A stretch of DNA of 64,000 bases. Source: Bacteroidia bacterium (GTDB lineage Bacteria > Bacteroidota > Bacteroidia > UKL13-3). Location: positions 1-64,000 of the forward strand of contig JAIBAK010000003.1 in the NCBI GenBank assembly GCA_019695215.1. The letters run 5' to 3'. The notes under the pieces were generated by a model. The model saw nothing but the letters and a program-made list of their open reading frames with translations, ran no database searches and was not told where the DNA came from. This document shows, piece by piece, positions 8,944-16,118 of the stretch; within the stretch, counting starts at the first letter, position 1; the number at the start of each line of letters is the position of its first letter. Position numbers and translations under genes: made by a program.

Positions 8944-9870
8944 CTATTGTACCAGAACTTTTGATACGGAAGTTTTATTTTCTGTTACCACACGTACCAG
9001 ATACATTCCGGCAGGCAATGCATCAGTTGAAAATACAGGGTTAGCTCCTGTGGTTTTAGAAATGGTTTCTCCCATCATGTTAAGCAACTCTACCTGCGAT
9101 TCAGGAGTAAGGTTGTTTACCACAATTTCGTTTCCGGTTTTTACCGGATTAGGGTATACGGCTATTTGTTCATTATTTACAGCCGAAATACTGCTGGGGC
9201 CTGAGGTAAATTGATAGAAATACACGGTTTTGGTGGTGGTTCCGTCATATACATAGTGTGCCAGTTTTTTATACGATGGCGAGCATTGATAAAAGAGAAA
9301 CAGCACATCGGTATTTCCGGTTTCGGTAATTTTAATACGAATCACATCATTGAAGGTGCCGAATGGAGTTTTAAGTGTTCCATATGCATCATAAGTGGCA
9401 GTTTGTTTAACTGATGCAGATACGTTGTAGGTTGCACTATCTCCAATATTCATGGGAATTTTGAAAACAGTACGGGGAGCATAATGTTTATTCCATGCAC
9501 TGCTGCCTGAACCTTTGGCACCAAGTGAAATTAATGCCGAAGAGGTTACCTGATATAGCTCGGTATTAGCTGCTACGCCACTTATACGCAATTCTACCGC
9601 ATGAGTTCCTGTAGGAAACGAGTCGCGAATGGCCTGACTTAGTCCTGCATACGACACCCAGGTATAAGTGTACATAGACGTTTTGGCAGCGGCACTGTAA
9701 TCCCAGGTCTGACTACTTGAACTTCCTGCTGTATGTGTAACCGCAGTACTGCTCGAATACATGGTGTACTGATCATTTACGGCAGGCATTGTTGCTGCGG
9801 GAACGGGTTGTGCCATAACAGCCGCACCACTTAAAACAGCACTGATAAAAAGGTAAAGTTTTGCTTTCAT
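8944..9870 (-). CDS. secreted protein with T9SS type A sorting domain
   Basis: A 308-residue exported protein. A signal peptide (about residues 1-20, ending VMAQP) is followed by a beta-rich region of unknown function (about 25-225). The C-terminal ~80 residues form a type A T9SS sorting domain: VYPNPVKTGNEIVV, then VELLNMMGETI, then LPAGMYLVRVVTE and a final KVLVQ. T9SS would carry it across the outer membrane for surface attachment or release. It is a single-gene unit with a promoter-like TAAATTTG 21 bp upstream and shares a terminator with fhs. Confidence 0.85.
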   Translation of the reverse strand: MKAKLYLFISAVLSGAAVMAQPVPAATMPAVNDQYTMYSSSTAVTHTAGSSSSQTWDYSAAAKTSMYTYTWVSYAGLSQAIRDSFPTGTHAVELRISGVAANTELYQVTSSALISLGAKGSGSSAWNKHYAPRTVFKIPMNIGDSATYNVSASVKQTATYDAYGTLKTPFGTFNDVIRIKITETGNTDVLFLFYQCSPSYKKLAHYVYDGTTTKTVYFYQFTSGPSSISAVNNEQIAVYPNPVKTGNEIVVNNLTPESQVELLNMMGETISKTTGANPVFSTDALPAGMYLVRVVTENKTSVSKVLVQ

Positions 9871-9890
9871 TTGAATTAAGATTTAGATAA

Positions 9891-9898
9891 CAAATTTA
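9891..9898 (-). promoter_or_regulatory. -7 promoter box of the T9SS-protein gene
   Basis: Minus-strand TAAATTTG matches TAnnTTTG and lies 20 bp before the start codon at 9870. No convincing -33 TTG at 19-21 bp is seen, so this is a consensus-only call. Confidence 0.35.
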
Positions 9899-10093
9899 TA
9901 AAATTGCTGGCGAAAGGAAATTGATTGGGGTCAATATTCTTTCAATACCTGTTTACATGCCGCGAAAGGCAAAATTTAGCCGCTGAGCCAAGATAAAATA
10001 TTGACTGGCTTTACCTTGTTCAAAAGGGCAAAATTAAAAACATAATGTCCTTTAAAAAATAGTTACTTTGCAGGTCAATCAGCTAAATGAAAT

Positions 10094-10801
10094 ATGAACG
10101 AAGAAGAACGCATTCGCAGAGCATTTGAAAACAAGCGCTGGCCCGAGATAAAAATATCCGATTCGTGGGCTATTTTTAAAATCATGGCCGAATTTGTAGA
10201 AGGGTTTGAAAAACTTTCAAAGGCGGGTCCGTGTGTTTCCATTTTTGGTTCGGCCCGAACTAAGCCCGATAATAAATATTACAAATTGGCCGAAGAGATT
10301 GCCACTAAACTTACTGAAAATGGTTTCGGAGTAATTACAGGCGGAGGGCCCGGTATTATGGAGGCCGGAAATAAAGGAGCCAAAGAAAGCAACGGTAAAT
10401 CGGTTGGACTGAATATCGATTTGCCGTTTGAGCAAATGCATAATCCTTATGTTGATTACGACAAACTGATTCACTTCGATTATTTCTTTGTACGCAAAGT
10501 AATGTTTGTGAAATATGCTCAGGGATTTGTGGTTCTTCCCGGAGGCTTTGGTACCCTTGACGAACTTTTCGAAGCGCTCACACTCATTCAAACACAAAAA
10601 ATTGCCCGTTTCCCCATTGCATTGGTTGGAACCGACTACTGGAGCGGATTAATTGAGTGGATGAAAAAAACTATGCTTGAAGAAGAAAAAAACATAAGCA
10701 AAAGCGATTTGGATTTATATAAGCTGGTAGATACAGCCGATGAATGTGTGGCTTACATAAATGAGTTTTATACCAAGTATTCCATGTCTCCTAATTTTTA
10801 A
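10094..10801 (+). CDS. LOG-family (TIGR00730) nucleoside 5'-monophosphate phosphoribohydrolase
   Basis: A 235-residue Rossmann-fold enzyme of the LOG family, formerly labelled lysine decarboxylase-like. Characterised members cleave the N-glycosidic bond of purine or cytokinin nucleoside monophosphates. The nucleotide-binding GGGPGIMEAGNKGA (about residues 83-96) and the signature PGGFGTLDELFE (about 149-160) are both present. An ~30-residue N-terminal extension precedes CVSIFGSARTKP. The gene lies 5 bp before maeB, so the two probably share a transcript. The biological substrate is not defined by sequence. Confidence 0.88.
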   Translation: MNEEERIRRAFENKRWPEIKISDSWAIFKIMAEFVEGFEKLSKAGPCVSIFGSARTKPDNKYYKLAEEIATKLTENGFGVITGGGPGIMEAGNKGAKESNGKSVGLNIDLPFEQMHNPYVDYDKLIHFDYFFVRKVMFVKYAQGFVVLPGGFGTLDELFEALTLIQTQKIARFPIALVGTDYWSGLIEWMKKTMLEEEKNISKSDLDLYKLVDTADECVAYINEFYTKYSMSPNF

Positions 10802-10806
10802 TTTCC

Positions 10807-13104
10807 ATGAGCAGTTCAAAGAGCAGCAGTACCCCTGTGCAGAATAATTTGAAAAAAGAAGCGCTGAGTTATCACAGCAAAGGACGTCCGGGTAAAATAG
10901 AAGTAATCCCTACCAAACCCACCAATACAAAACGCGATTTAAGTCTGGCCTATTCACCCGGAGTGGCCGAGCCATGTTTAGAAATTGCGGCCAATGTTGA
11001 AGATGTATATAAATATACCGCAAAGGGAAATCTGGTGGCGGTTATTTCAAACGGAACGGCTGTTTTGGGTTTGGGGGATATCGGGCCCGAAGCATCAAAA
11101 CCGGTGATGGAAGGGAAGGGGATTTTGTTTAAAATTTTCGCGGATATTGACGTGTTCGATATTGAAATGAACACCAAAAACGTGGATGAATTTGTGCGCA
11201 CCGTAAAAATTCTTGAACCCACTTTTGGCGGAGTAAATCTGGAAGATATTAAAGCCCCCGAGTGTTTTGAAATAGAAAAACGTCTGAAGGAAGAGTTAAA
11301 TATTCCGGTAATGCACGATGACCAGCACGGTACCGCCATTATTTCGGCAGCTGCATTGCTCAATGCCCTCATTCTGGTGAAAAAGGATATCGGCAAAATA
11401 AAAATGGTGATTAACGGAGCCGGTGCTTCGGCTATTTCATGCACGCGCTTATTTGTTGCGTTGGGTGCTAAGCGCGAAAATATTGTGATGCTTGACAGCA
11501 AGGGAGTCATTCGTTCGGATAATCCTAATCTCGATGCTACCAAGAAGGAATTTGCCACCGCACGCGATTTGCATACACTGGAAGAAGCTATGAAAGGGGC
11601 AGATGTGTTTGTGGGCCTTTCGAAAGGAAATATTTTAAATGCTGCTTTATTACAGTCAATGGCGGCCAACCCGGTTGTATTTGCGATGGCCAATCCTGAT
11701 CCGGAAATTGATTACAACGATGCGATTGCGGCCCGTGAAGATATTATTATGGCAACGGGTCGCAGCGATTATCCCAATCAGGTAAATAATGTATTAGGTT
11801 TTCCTTATATTTTCAGAGGGGCTCTGGATGTGCGTGCCACCACAATCAATGAAGAAATGAAACTGGCCGCTGTGCGCGCAATTGCCGATTTGGCACACCA
11901 GCCCGTACCTGAGATTGTGAATCTGGCCTACAATGAAAAAAATGTAACATTCGGACGAACCTATATCATACCAAAACCTATTGACCCCCGGCTGATTTAT
12001 ACGGTTGCTCCTGCCGTGGCCAGAGCAGCAATGGAAAGCGGTGTGGCTAAACAACCAATAGCCGACTGGAATGCTTACGAACATGAACTTCGAAACCGGC
12101 TTGGATTGGAGAACAAATTTATAAGTGCCATTACGCAAAAGGCCAAAGACAATCCGAAACGGGTAGTGTTTACTGAGGCTGATAATTATAAAATTCTTAA
12201 AGCCGCACAGATTGTGAAAGAGGATGGCATTGCCTTCCCGATTCTGTTAGGTAACAAGGAGAAAATTCAAAAAATTATTTCCGAAAATAATCTGGATTTG
12301 GGAGATGCCCCGATTATTGATCCTTACCAGCCCGAGATGGAGGAGAAACGAAATAAGTTTGGTGAATTGCTATGGAAAAAACGCCAGCGCAAGGGAGTTA
12401 CTTTGTACGATGCAAAAAAACTGATGCGCGAGCGAAATTATTTTGGCAGCATGATGGTAGAAACCGGAGAGGCCGATGCGCTTATTTCAGGACTCACCAG
12501 AAGTTACGCCAATACCATACGACCTTCGCTTCACGTATTCGGGCAGGAAGAAGAGGCAACCAAAGTGGCCGGAATGTACATTATGCTCACCAAAAAGGGC
12601 ACGTTGTTTTTCTCTGATACCACCATCAATGTTGACCCGGATGCAGATGATTTGGTTGCTATCACCGCGCTTACTGCCCGCGAGATTGAAAAGTTTAATA
12701 TAAAGCCACGCATTGCCATGCTGTCGTATTCTAATTTCGGGTCGGTAAAGGGGGAGACTCCCGGTAAAATTCAAAAGGCAGTAAAAACACTGAAGGAAAA
12801 ATATCCGGATATGATTGTTGACGGGGATATTCAGGCTAATATGGCTCTTAACCAAAAATTGCTCGAGGAGAATTTCCCTTTCAGTGATTTGTGCGGGGCT
12901 CCGGTTAATACCTTTATTTTTCCCAAACTTTCAGCAGGCAATATTGCCTATAAACTGTTGCAGGAATTAGGAGCGGCCGAGGCCATCGGGCCGGTTTTGC
13001 TTGGCATGAAAAAATCGGTACATATTCTTCAATTAGGCAGTTCGGTAAGAGAAATTATTAATATGATCACCATTGCGGTGGTAGATGCGCAGTCAAAACC
13101 ATAA
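10807..13104 (+). CDS. maeB: NADP-dependent malic enzyme (MaeB type) with phosphotransacetylase-like domain
   Basis: A 765-residue two-domain enzyme converting malate to pyruvate and CO2 with reduction of NADP. The N-terminal ~430 residues are the malic enzyme: SLAYSPGVAEPC near residues 45-56, VMHDDQHGTAI for the metal/substrate site, and a Rossmann domain with NGAGASAISC. The C-terminal ~330 residues form a phosphotransacetylase-like domain, probably regulatory in MaeB proteins, with FTEADNYKILKAAQ and LCGAPVNTFIFP. The length is typical of the fused MaeB class. It follows the LOG gene by 5 bp and is followed after 3 bp by small secreted-protein ORFs. Confidence 0.95.
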   Translation: MSSSKSSSTPVQNNLKKEALSYHSKGRPGKIEVIPTKPTNTKRDLSLAYSPGVAEPCLEIAANVEDVYKYTAKGNLVAVISNGTAVLGLGDIGPEASKPVMEGKGILFKIFADIDVFDIEMNTKNVDEFVRTVKILEPTFGGVNLEDIKAPECFEIEKRLKEELNIPVMHDDQHGTAIISAAALLNALILVKKDIGKIKMVINGAGASAISCTRLFVALGAKRENIVMLDSKGVIRSDNPNLDATKKEFATARDLHTLEEAMKGADVFVGLSKGNILNAALLQSMAANPVVFAMANPDPEIDYNDAIAAREDIIMATGRSDYPNQVNNVLGFPYIFRGALDVRATTINEEMKLAAVRAIADLAHQPVPEIVNLAYNEKNVTFGRTYIIPKPIDPRLIYTVAPAVARAAMESGVAKQPIADWNAYEHELRNRLGLENKFISAITQKAKDNPKRVVFTEADNYKILKAAQIVKEDGIAFPILLGNKEKIQKIISENNLDLGDAPIIDPYQPEMEEKRNKFGELLWKKRQRKGVTLYDAKKLMRERNYFGSMMVETGEADALISGLTRSYANTIRPSLHVFGQEEEATKVAGMYIMLTKKGTLFFSDTTINVDPDADDLVAITALTAREIEKFNIKPRIAMLSYSNFGSVKGETPGKIQKAVKTLKEKYPDMIVDGDIQANMALNQKLLEENFPFSDLCGAPVNTFIFPKLSAGNIAYKLLQELGAAEAIGPVLLGMKKSVHILQLGSSVREIINMITIAVVDAQSKP

Positions 13105-13107
13105 TTT

Positions 13108-13344
13108 ATGCGTAAAGGATTTATCTTTTTTGGGTTACTTTTTTTAATGTCAGGATTTCTTCCTGCAGAGCGGTTAGAATGTGTATTGATGAATGAAAAG
13201 GATGAGGTGATAACAAGGGAGGTCGGGCCTAATTATCATGTATCAAAGGAAAAAATTAATGAGGCGGTTAAAATACGCCTTTCTCCCAAAGGACAGGGCA
13301 TTGTTGTTACTTCCTGTAATTTAATATGGCTTGAAAAGGTGTAG
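13108..13344 (+). CDS. N-terminal part of a small exported protein (likely frameshifted gene)
   Basis: A 78-residue ORF with a signal peptide (MRKGFIFFGLLFLMSGFLPA). The mature start LECVLMNEKDEV resembles YRCQFFNEKMQR of the exported protein encoded 400 bp downstream. The ORF stops at 13344 and a second ORF in another frame (13347-13523) matches the remaining C-terminal part of that paralogue. Joined by one frameshift near the AAAAGG at 13334-13339, the two would make about 138 residues, against 140 for the intact copy. I infer one gene broken by a frameshift; two separate small proteins or a sequencing error are alternatives. Confidence 0.55.
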   Translation: MRKGFIFFGLLFLMSGFLPAERLECVLMNEKDEVITREVGPNYHVSKEKINEAVKIRLSPKGQGIVVTSCNLIWLEKV

Positions 13345-13346
13345 GT

Positions 13347-13523
13347 ATGCATAATCAAGGTATTAAGAAACTGCTCGAGAACAGGAGTATTAATCGGGGA
13401 GTCTTTACCGCGGTTTTGAAACGATGCAAAAAAGGGGATGCGATTTTGCTGCAGGATTTTTGTTACAAAAAAGACGGACGGATATTGACAGCTGAAAACG
13501 GGATATTATTTTTAGTCGAATGA
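13347..13523 (+). CDS. C-terminal part of the same small exported protein (58 residues)
   Basis: A 58-residue ORF starting ATG at 13347, two bases after the preceding stop. Its end GDAILLQDFCYKKDGRI...NGILFLVE lines up with GDKIYIDHIVYKTASGEV...KGFVFVLK of the downstream 140-residue protein, including the GD, the YK and the glycine spacing. It has no signal peptide, so alone it would stay in the cytoplasm, unlike its paralogue. The TGA overlaps the ATG of the next gene (ATGA at 13520-13523), so translation of the two may be coupled. Best read as the 3' half of a frameshifted gene. Confidence 0.5.
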   Translation: MHNQGIKKLLENRSINRGVFTAVLKRCKKGDAILLQDFCYKKDGRILTAENGILFLVE

Positions 13524-13942
13524 AACGATTATTTTATCTTTTTCCCCTGTTGTGTTTTTCATTGTATCAATATGCACAAACAGTTACTGATTACCGTTGC
13601 CAGTTTTTTAATGAAAAAATGCAGCGAATGAATTTTTCTGATTCTGTTTTAAACCTTGGCGGGTTGTTGAATGCGAAGGAAATCTCGGCTTTTTTAGGAA
13701 ATAAAAAAGACCCGAAGCAAAAAGTTACCATTCAGCAAATGACGGTAACAATAAACCGGGTTCGGCAAAAAATGACTGAGTTTGAAATAACCGGAAACAG
13801 GATAATGGAGGGAAATGAGTTTTACGATGAGTTTAAGTTATGTGTGCAGGGCGATAAAATTTACATTGACCATATTGTGTACAAAACGGCTTCGGGCGAA
13901 GTGAAAAGTTTCAATAAGGGATTTGTGTTTGTTTTAAAATAA
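13520..13942 (+). CDS. small exported beta-strand protein (intact paralogue)
   Basis: A 140-residue protein with a signal peptide ending about YQYAQT (residue 21). The rest alternates short predicted beta strands with charged loops: YRCQFFNEKMQRM, KVTIQQMTVTINRV, FKLCVQGDKIYIDHIVYK and a final GFVFVLK. The last ~60 residues have a loose resemblance to the C-terminal beta domain of GldM, a gliding/T9SS protein, which is a suggestion only. Its start overlaps the previous ORF by 4 bp. It converges on the dehydrogenase-like gene with a 5-bp gap. Confidence 0.65.
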   Translation: MKRLFYLFPLLCFSLYQYAQTVTDYRCQFFNEKMQRMNFSDSVLNLGGLLNAKEISAFLGNKKDPKQKVTIQQMTVTINRVRQKMTEFEITGNRIMEGNEFYDEFKLCVQGDKIYIDHIVYKTASGEVKSFNKGFVFVLK

Positions 13943-13947
13943 ACAGT

Positions 13948-14619
13948 TTAACCATTTGCCGAAATTGCTTTCAGGTATTCGGTTTTAAGAAGGGGACAAA
14001 TTTTATAACGTTCATCCCGGGTATCAAGGTAAACAGCATCTAAAGTTTCGTAAACGTTTTTAATGCCGGCTTTTTTGCACCATTCAAAAGGGCCCATGGG
14101 GTAGTTGGTGCCAAGTTTCATTCCCATATCAATATCTTCTTTGGTGGCGGTTCCTTCCTGTACGGTATAAAAAGCTTCGTTCACTATCATAAAAACCAAT
14201 CGTGGGGTAACCATGCCTGCGCGGTCTTCCACCAAACGGTAATTCCAGTTAAGTTCTTTCATTACTGCAGCTAATTGCTTTTGCTTTTCTTTATCCTGCA
14301 AACTTACTTCGGCCAGAGGGCGGTTTAAAAATGTGGGCAGGGCATTTAATCCGATTACAACAGTGTACGGGTGTACCGGAAAAGCGGCTAATTGAATTTT
14401 AACCGAATTTAGAAATAAAGCTTTTCCTTTAAAGGCTGAGTAAAGTTTCCAGTCGGGATTATCGTCAAAATTCAAATCAAAGATGATATCAAAATCTGCT
14501 AACTTGTCCCCCGAAATTTCGTTGCGGGGTTTAACAGTTAAAATATGATCAGATGAAATCTTTAATTTCAATTCTTCTATGCGGCTTGTTTCTCCTGTCG
14601 CTAAAATGTTCATTTGCAC
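13948..14619 (-). CDS. 3-hydroxyacyl-CoA dehydrogenase C-terminal-domain protein
   Basis: A 223-residue protein whose second half is the helical C-terminal domain of 3-hydroxyacyl-CoA dehydrogenases: RAGMVTPRLVFMIVNEAFY (about residues 134-152) and LGTNYPMGPFEWCKKAG. The N-terminal ~120 residues occupy the place of the NAD-binding domain, but the GxGxxG motif is missing and the region is short. It may therefore bind substrate without normal NAD use, or form part of a complex. Active-site residues of the complete enzyme are not all present. The start at 14619 overlaps the divergent RidA gene by 67 bp if the long RidA form is used; M3 is an alternative start. Confidence 0.75.
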   Translation of the reverse strand: MQMNILATGETSRIEELKLKISSDHILTVKPRNEISGDKLADFDIIFDLNFDDNPDWKLYSAFKGKALFLNSVKIQLAAFPVHPYTVVIGLNALPTFLNRPLAEVSLQDKEKQKQLAAVMKELNWNYRLVEDRAGMVTPRLVFMIVNEAFYTVQEGTATKEDIDMGMKLGTNYPMGPFEWCKKAGIKNVYETLDAVYLDTRDERYKICPLLKTEYLKAISANG

Positions 14620-15047
14620 AAAGTGTTGATTCTACAGGCAAAAATACTCCTTCAAAACCAAAAATCATGGAAAAGAAAATTGTAACAAGTAAAAATGCAC
14701 CCGAACCTATTGGTCCGTACAGCCACGCGGTGCTTATCGGAAACACGCTTTATACCTCGGGGCAGGTAGCAAAAGACGCAGTTACCGGACAAATGGTGCA
14801 GTCGGATATTAAATCCGAAACGCAAAAGGTAATGGAAAATTTACTGGCTATATTAAAAGAAGCCGGAATGGATTTTAGCAATGTGGTAAAAACAACCATT
14901 TACTGCACCGACCTGGCTAATTTTGCAGCTATCAATGAAGTGTATGGTTCTTATTTCACGGCTAATTTCCCTGCGCGCGAAACAGTGCAGGTAGTAAAGC
15001 TGCCACTGAATGCTAATGTAGAAATATCGGTGGTGGCAGTGAAATAA
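14553..15047 (+). CDS. RidA (YjgF/YER057c/UK114) family protein, probably exported
   Basis: RidA proteins hydrolyse reactive enamine/imine intermediates such as 2-aminoacrylate. The core from ATG 14667 (MEKKIVTSKNAPEPIGPYSH) is 126 residues, the usual length, with IGPYSHAVLIGNTLYTSGQ, the Arg in the family FPARETVQV segment, and a C-terminal VEISVVAVK. The same frame continues upstream to ATG 14553, adding 38 residues that look like a signal peptide plus linker (MKSLISILLCGLFLLSLKC, then SFAQS). The long form would be periplasmic but overlaps the divergent dehydrogenase-like gene by 67 bp. I keep the long form as the call; a cytoplasmic protein from 14667 is the alternative. Confidence 0.85.
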   Translation: MKSLISILLCGLFLLSLKCSFAQSVDSTGKNTPSKPKIMEKKIVTSKNAPEPIGPYSHAVLIGNTLYTSGQVAKDAVTGQMVQSDIKSETQKVMENLLAILKEAGMDFSNVVKTTIYCTDLANFAAINEVYGSYFTANFPARETVQVVKLPLNANVEISVVAVK

Positions 15048-15050
15048 TGG

Positions 15051-15161
15051 AACAAGAGCGCTGTCTTTCTCGACTTCGCTCGAAATGACTTCGCTCGAAA
15101 TGACTTCGCTCGAAATGACTTCGCTCGAAATGACTTCGCTCGAAATGAGAGCGCTCTTGTT
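15051..15161. terminator. terminator-like 12-bp stem with a repeat-filled loop
   Basis: AACAAGAGCGCT (15051-15062) pairs perfectly with AGCGCTCTTGTT (15150-15161), which continues into TTTTCTT on the plus strand. The ~87-base loop is filled by the 15-bp tandem repeats. It separates the convergent ridA and sod genes and could end both transcripts. Confidence 0.6.
15071..15148. repeat. tandem array of a 15-bp repeat (five copies)
   Basis: CTTCGCTCGAAATGA is repeated five times head to tail from about 15074 to 15148 with virtually no divergence. Each unit contains the small inverted repeat TTCG-CT-CGAA. Identical units indicate recent expansion by slippage. There are no spacers, so it is not a CRISPR array. 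Confidence 0.9.
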
Positions 15162-15164
15162 TTC

Positions 15165-15770
15165 TTATAAAGCAGCTTCGTACCGTTTGCCCACTTCGGC
15201 CCAGTTAATCACATTCCAGATAGCACCTAAGTAATCGGGTCTGCGATTTTGATATTTTAAGTAGTACGCGTGTTCCCACACATCAATACCCAGTACAGGG
15301 GTTCCTTTTACTTCGGCAATATCCATGAGTGGATTGTCCTGATTAGGGGTAGAACAAATAGCCAGTTTTTTATCGGCACCAACGATAAGCCATGCCCATC
15401 CCGAGCCAAAGCGGGTAGCACCTGCTGCATTCATTTTTTCTTTCAGTGTGTCTAATCCTCCCAGTTCAGTTGTAATAGCTGCGGCCAGTTTGCCTGACGG
15501 AGATCCGCCATTGGCCGAAAGGATGCTCCAGAATAATGAGTGGTTATAGTGACCACCACCATTGTTTCTTACAGCCATGGGAAACTGGCTAATGTTCCGG
15601 CAAATATCTTCAATGCTCATTGTTTCGGCATTGGTTCCGGCAATGGCGTTATTCAGGTTAGTAACGTAAGCGTTGTGGTGTTTTCCATGGTGAATTTCCA
15701 TGGTCATTGCATCGATATGCGGCTCCAGCGCACTAAATGCATAAGGTAAAGCGGGTAGTGTAAATGCCAT
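15165..15770 (-). CDS. sodA: superoxide dismutase (Mn-type signature)
   Basis: A 201-residue Fe/Mn-family superoxide dismutase that disproportionates superoxide. Metal ligands are in [12 protein letters not shown] (about residues 25-36), NHSLFW, and [19 protein letters not shown] and [10 protein letters not shown] carry the Gly/Gln positions typical of Mn-dependent enzymes rather than the Fe type; cambialistic use of either metal is possible. The start at 15770 ([10 protein letters not shown]) is chosen because the longer frame from 15800 overlaps the promoter box. No signal peptide is present, so it is cytoplasmic. It is monocistronic, with the stem at 15051-15161 as likely terminator. Confidence 0.95.
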   Translation of the reverse strand: MAFTLPALPYAFSALEPHIDAMTMEIHHGKHHNAYVTNLNNAIAGTNAETMSIEDICRNISQFPMAVRNNGGGHYNHSLFWSILSANGGSPSGKLAAAITTELGGLDTLKEKMNAAGATRFGSGWAWLIVGADKKLAICSTPNQDNPLMDIAEVKGTPVLGIDVWEHAYYLKYQNRRPDYLGAIWNVINWAEVGKRYEAAL

Positions 15771-15789
15771 AAGTGTTATTTTTTGGACA

Positions 15790-15797
15790 CAAATATA
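15790..15797 (-). promoter_or_regulatory. -7 promoter box of sod
   Basis: Minus-strand TATATTTG matches TAnnTTTG and lies 19 bp before the sod ATG at 15770. The small inverted repeat GTTC-AC-GAAC lies upstream and might be a regulator site. A TTTG exists further upstream, but its spacing (about 28 bp) is longer than usual. Confidence 0.45.
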
Positions 15798-15800
15798 CAC

Positions 15801-16118
15801 TTTCCTTTCATTAGTGTTCGTGAACCAAAGCTGCCTTTTCGTGAAATAAGGGGAGTGAAATTATATTTAAGTTGTATTTGAGCTGCGAATGAATAAATTC
15901 GTAAAAGCGTTTTTTGCACTTTGTGTGGAAAACGAAATTCTTTCAAAGATTTTTAAAACTACTCAGTACACACGCCAAATGAACCTAACCCATTCATTTT
16001 TCGGAGTGTACCCGAAGTTATCTATCTAAATTGTTGGGGGGGGGATTTAAGGTGAAGGCCGGAGGCTTTTTTACTGTGTTTTTCTGTTTTGTCTGCAAGC
16101 AAATAGAAAAAAGTAAAA
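15801..16118. other. intergenic region upstream of the giant gene, with a nine-G tract
   Basis: No ORF of interest is seen here. The region holds the sod promoter at its left edge and a homopolymer of nine G at 16036-16044, about 75 bp before the giant gene's first ATG. No clear TAnnTTTG box precedes the giant gene. The run could vary in length by slippage or be a sequencing weak spot. Confidence 0.5.

Noticed and set aside
15071..15148. Repeat array as a CRISPR
   Set aside because: Units are 15 bp and directly adjacent with no spacers, and no cas genes are present.
15771..15800. Longer superoxide dismutase start at 15800
   Set aside because: The added residues do not belong to the family and their codons overlap the TATATTTG promoter box.
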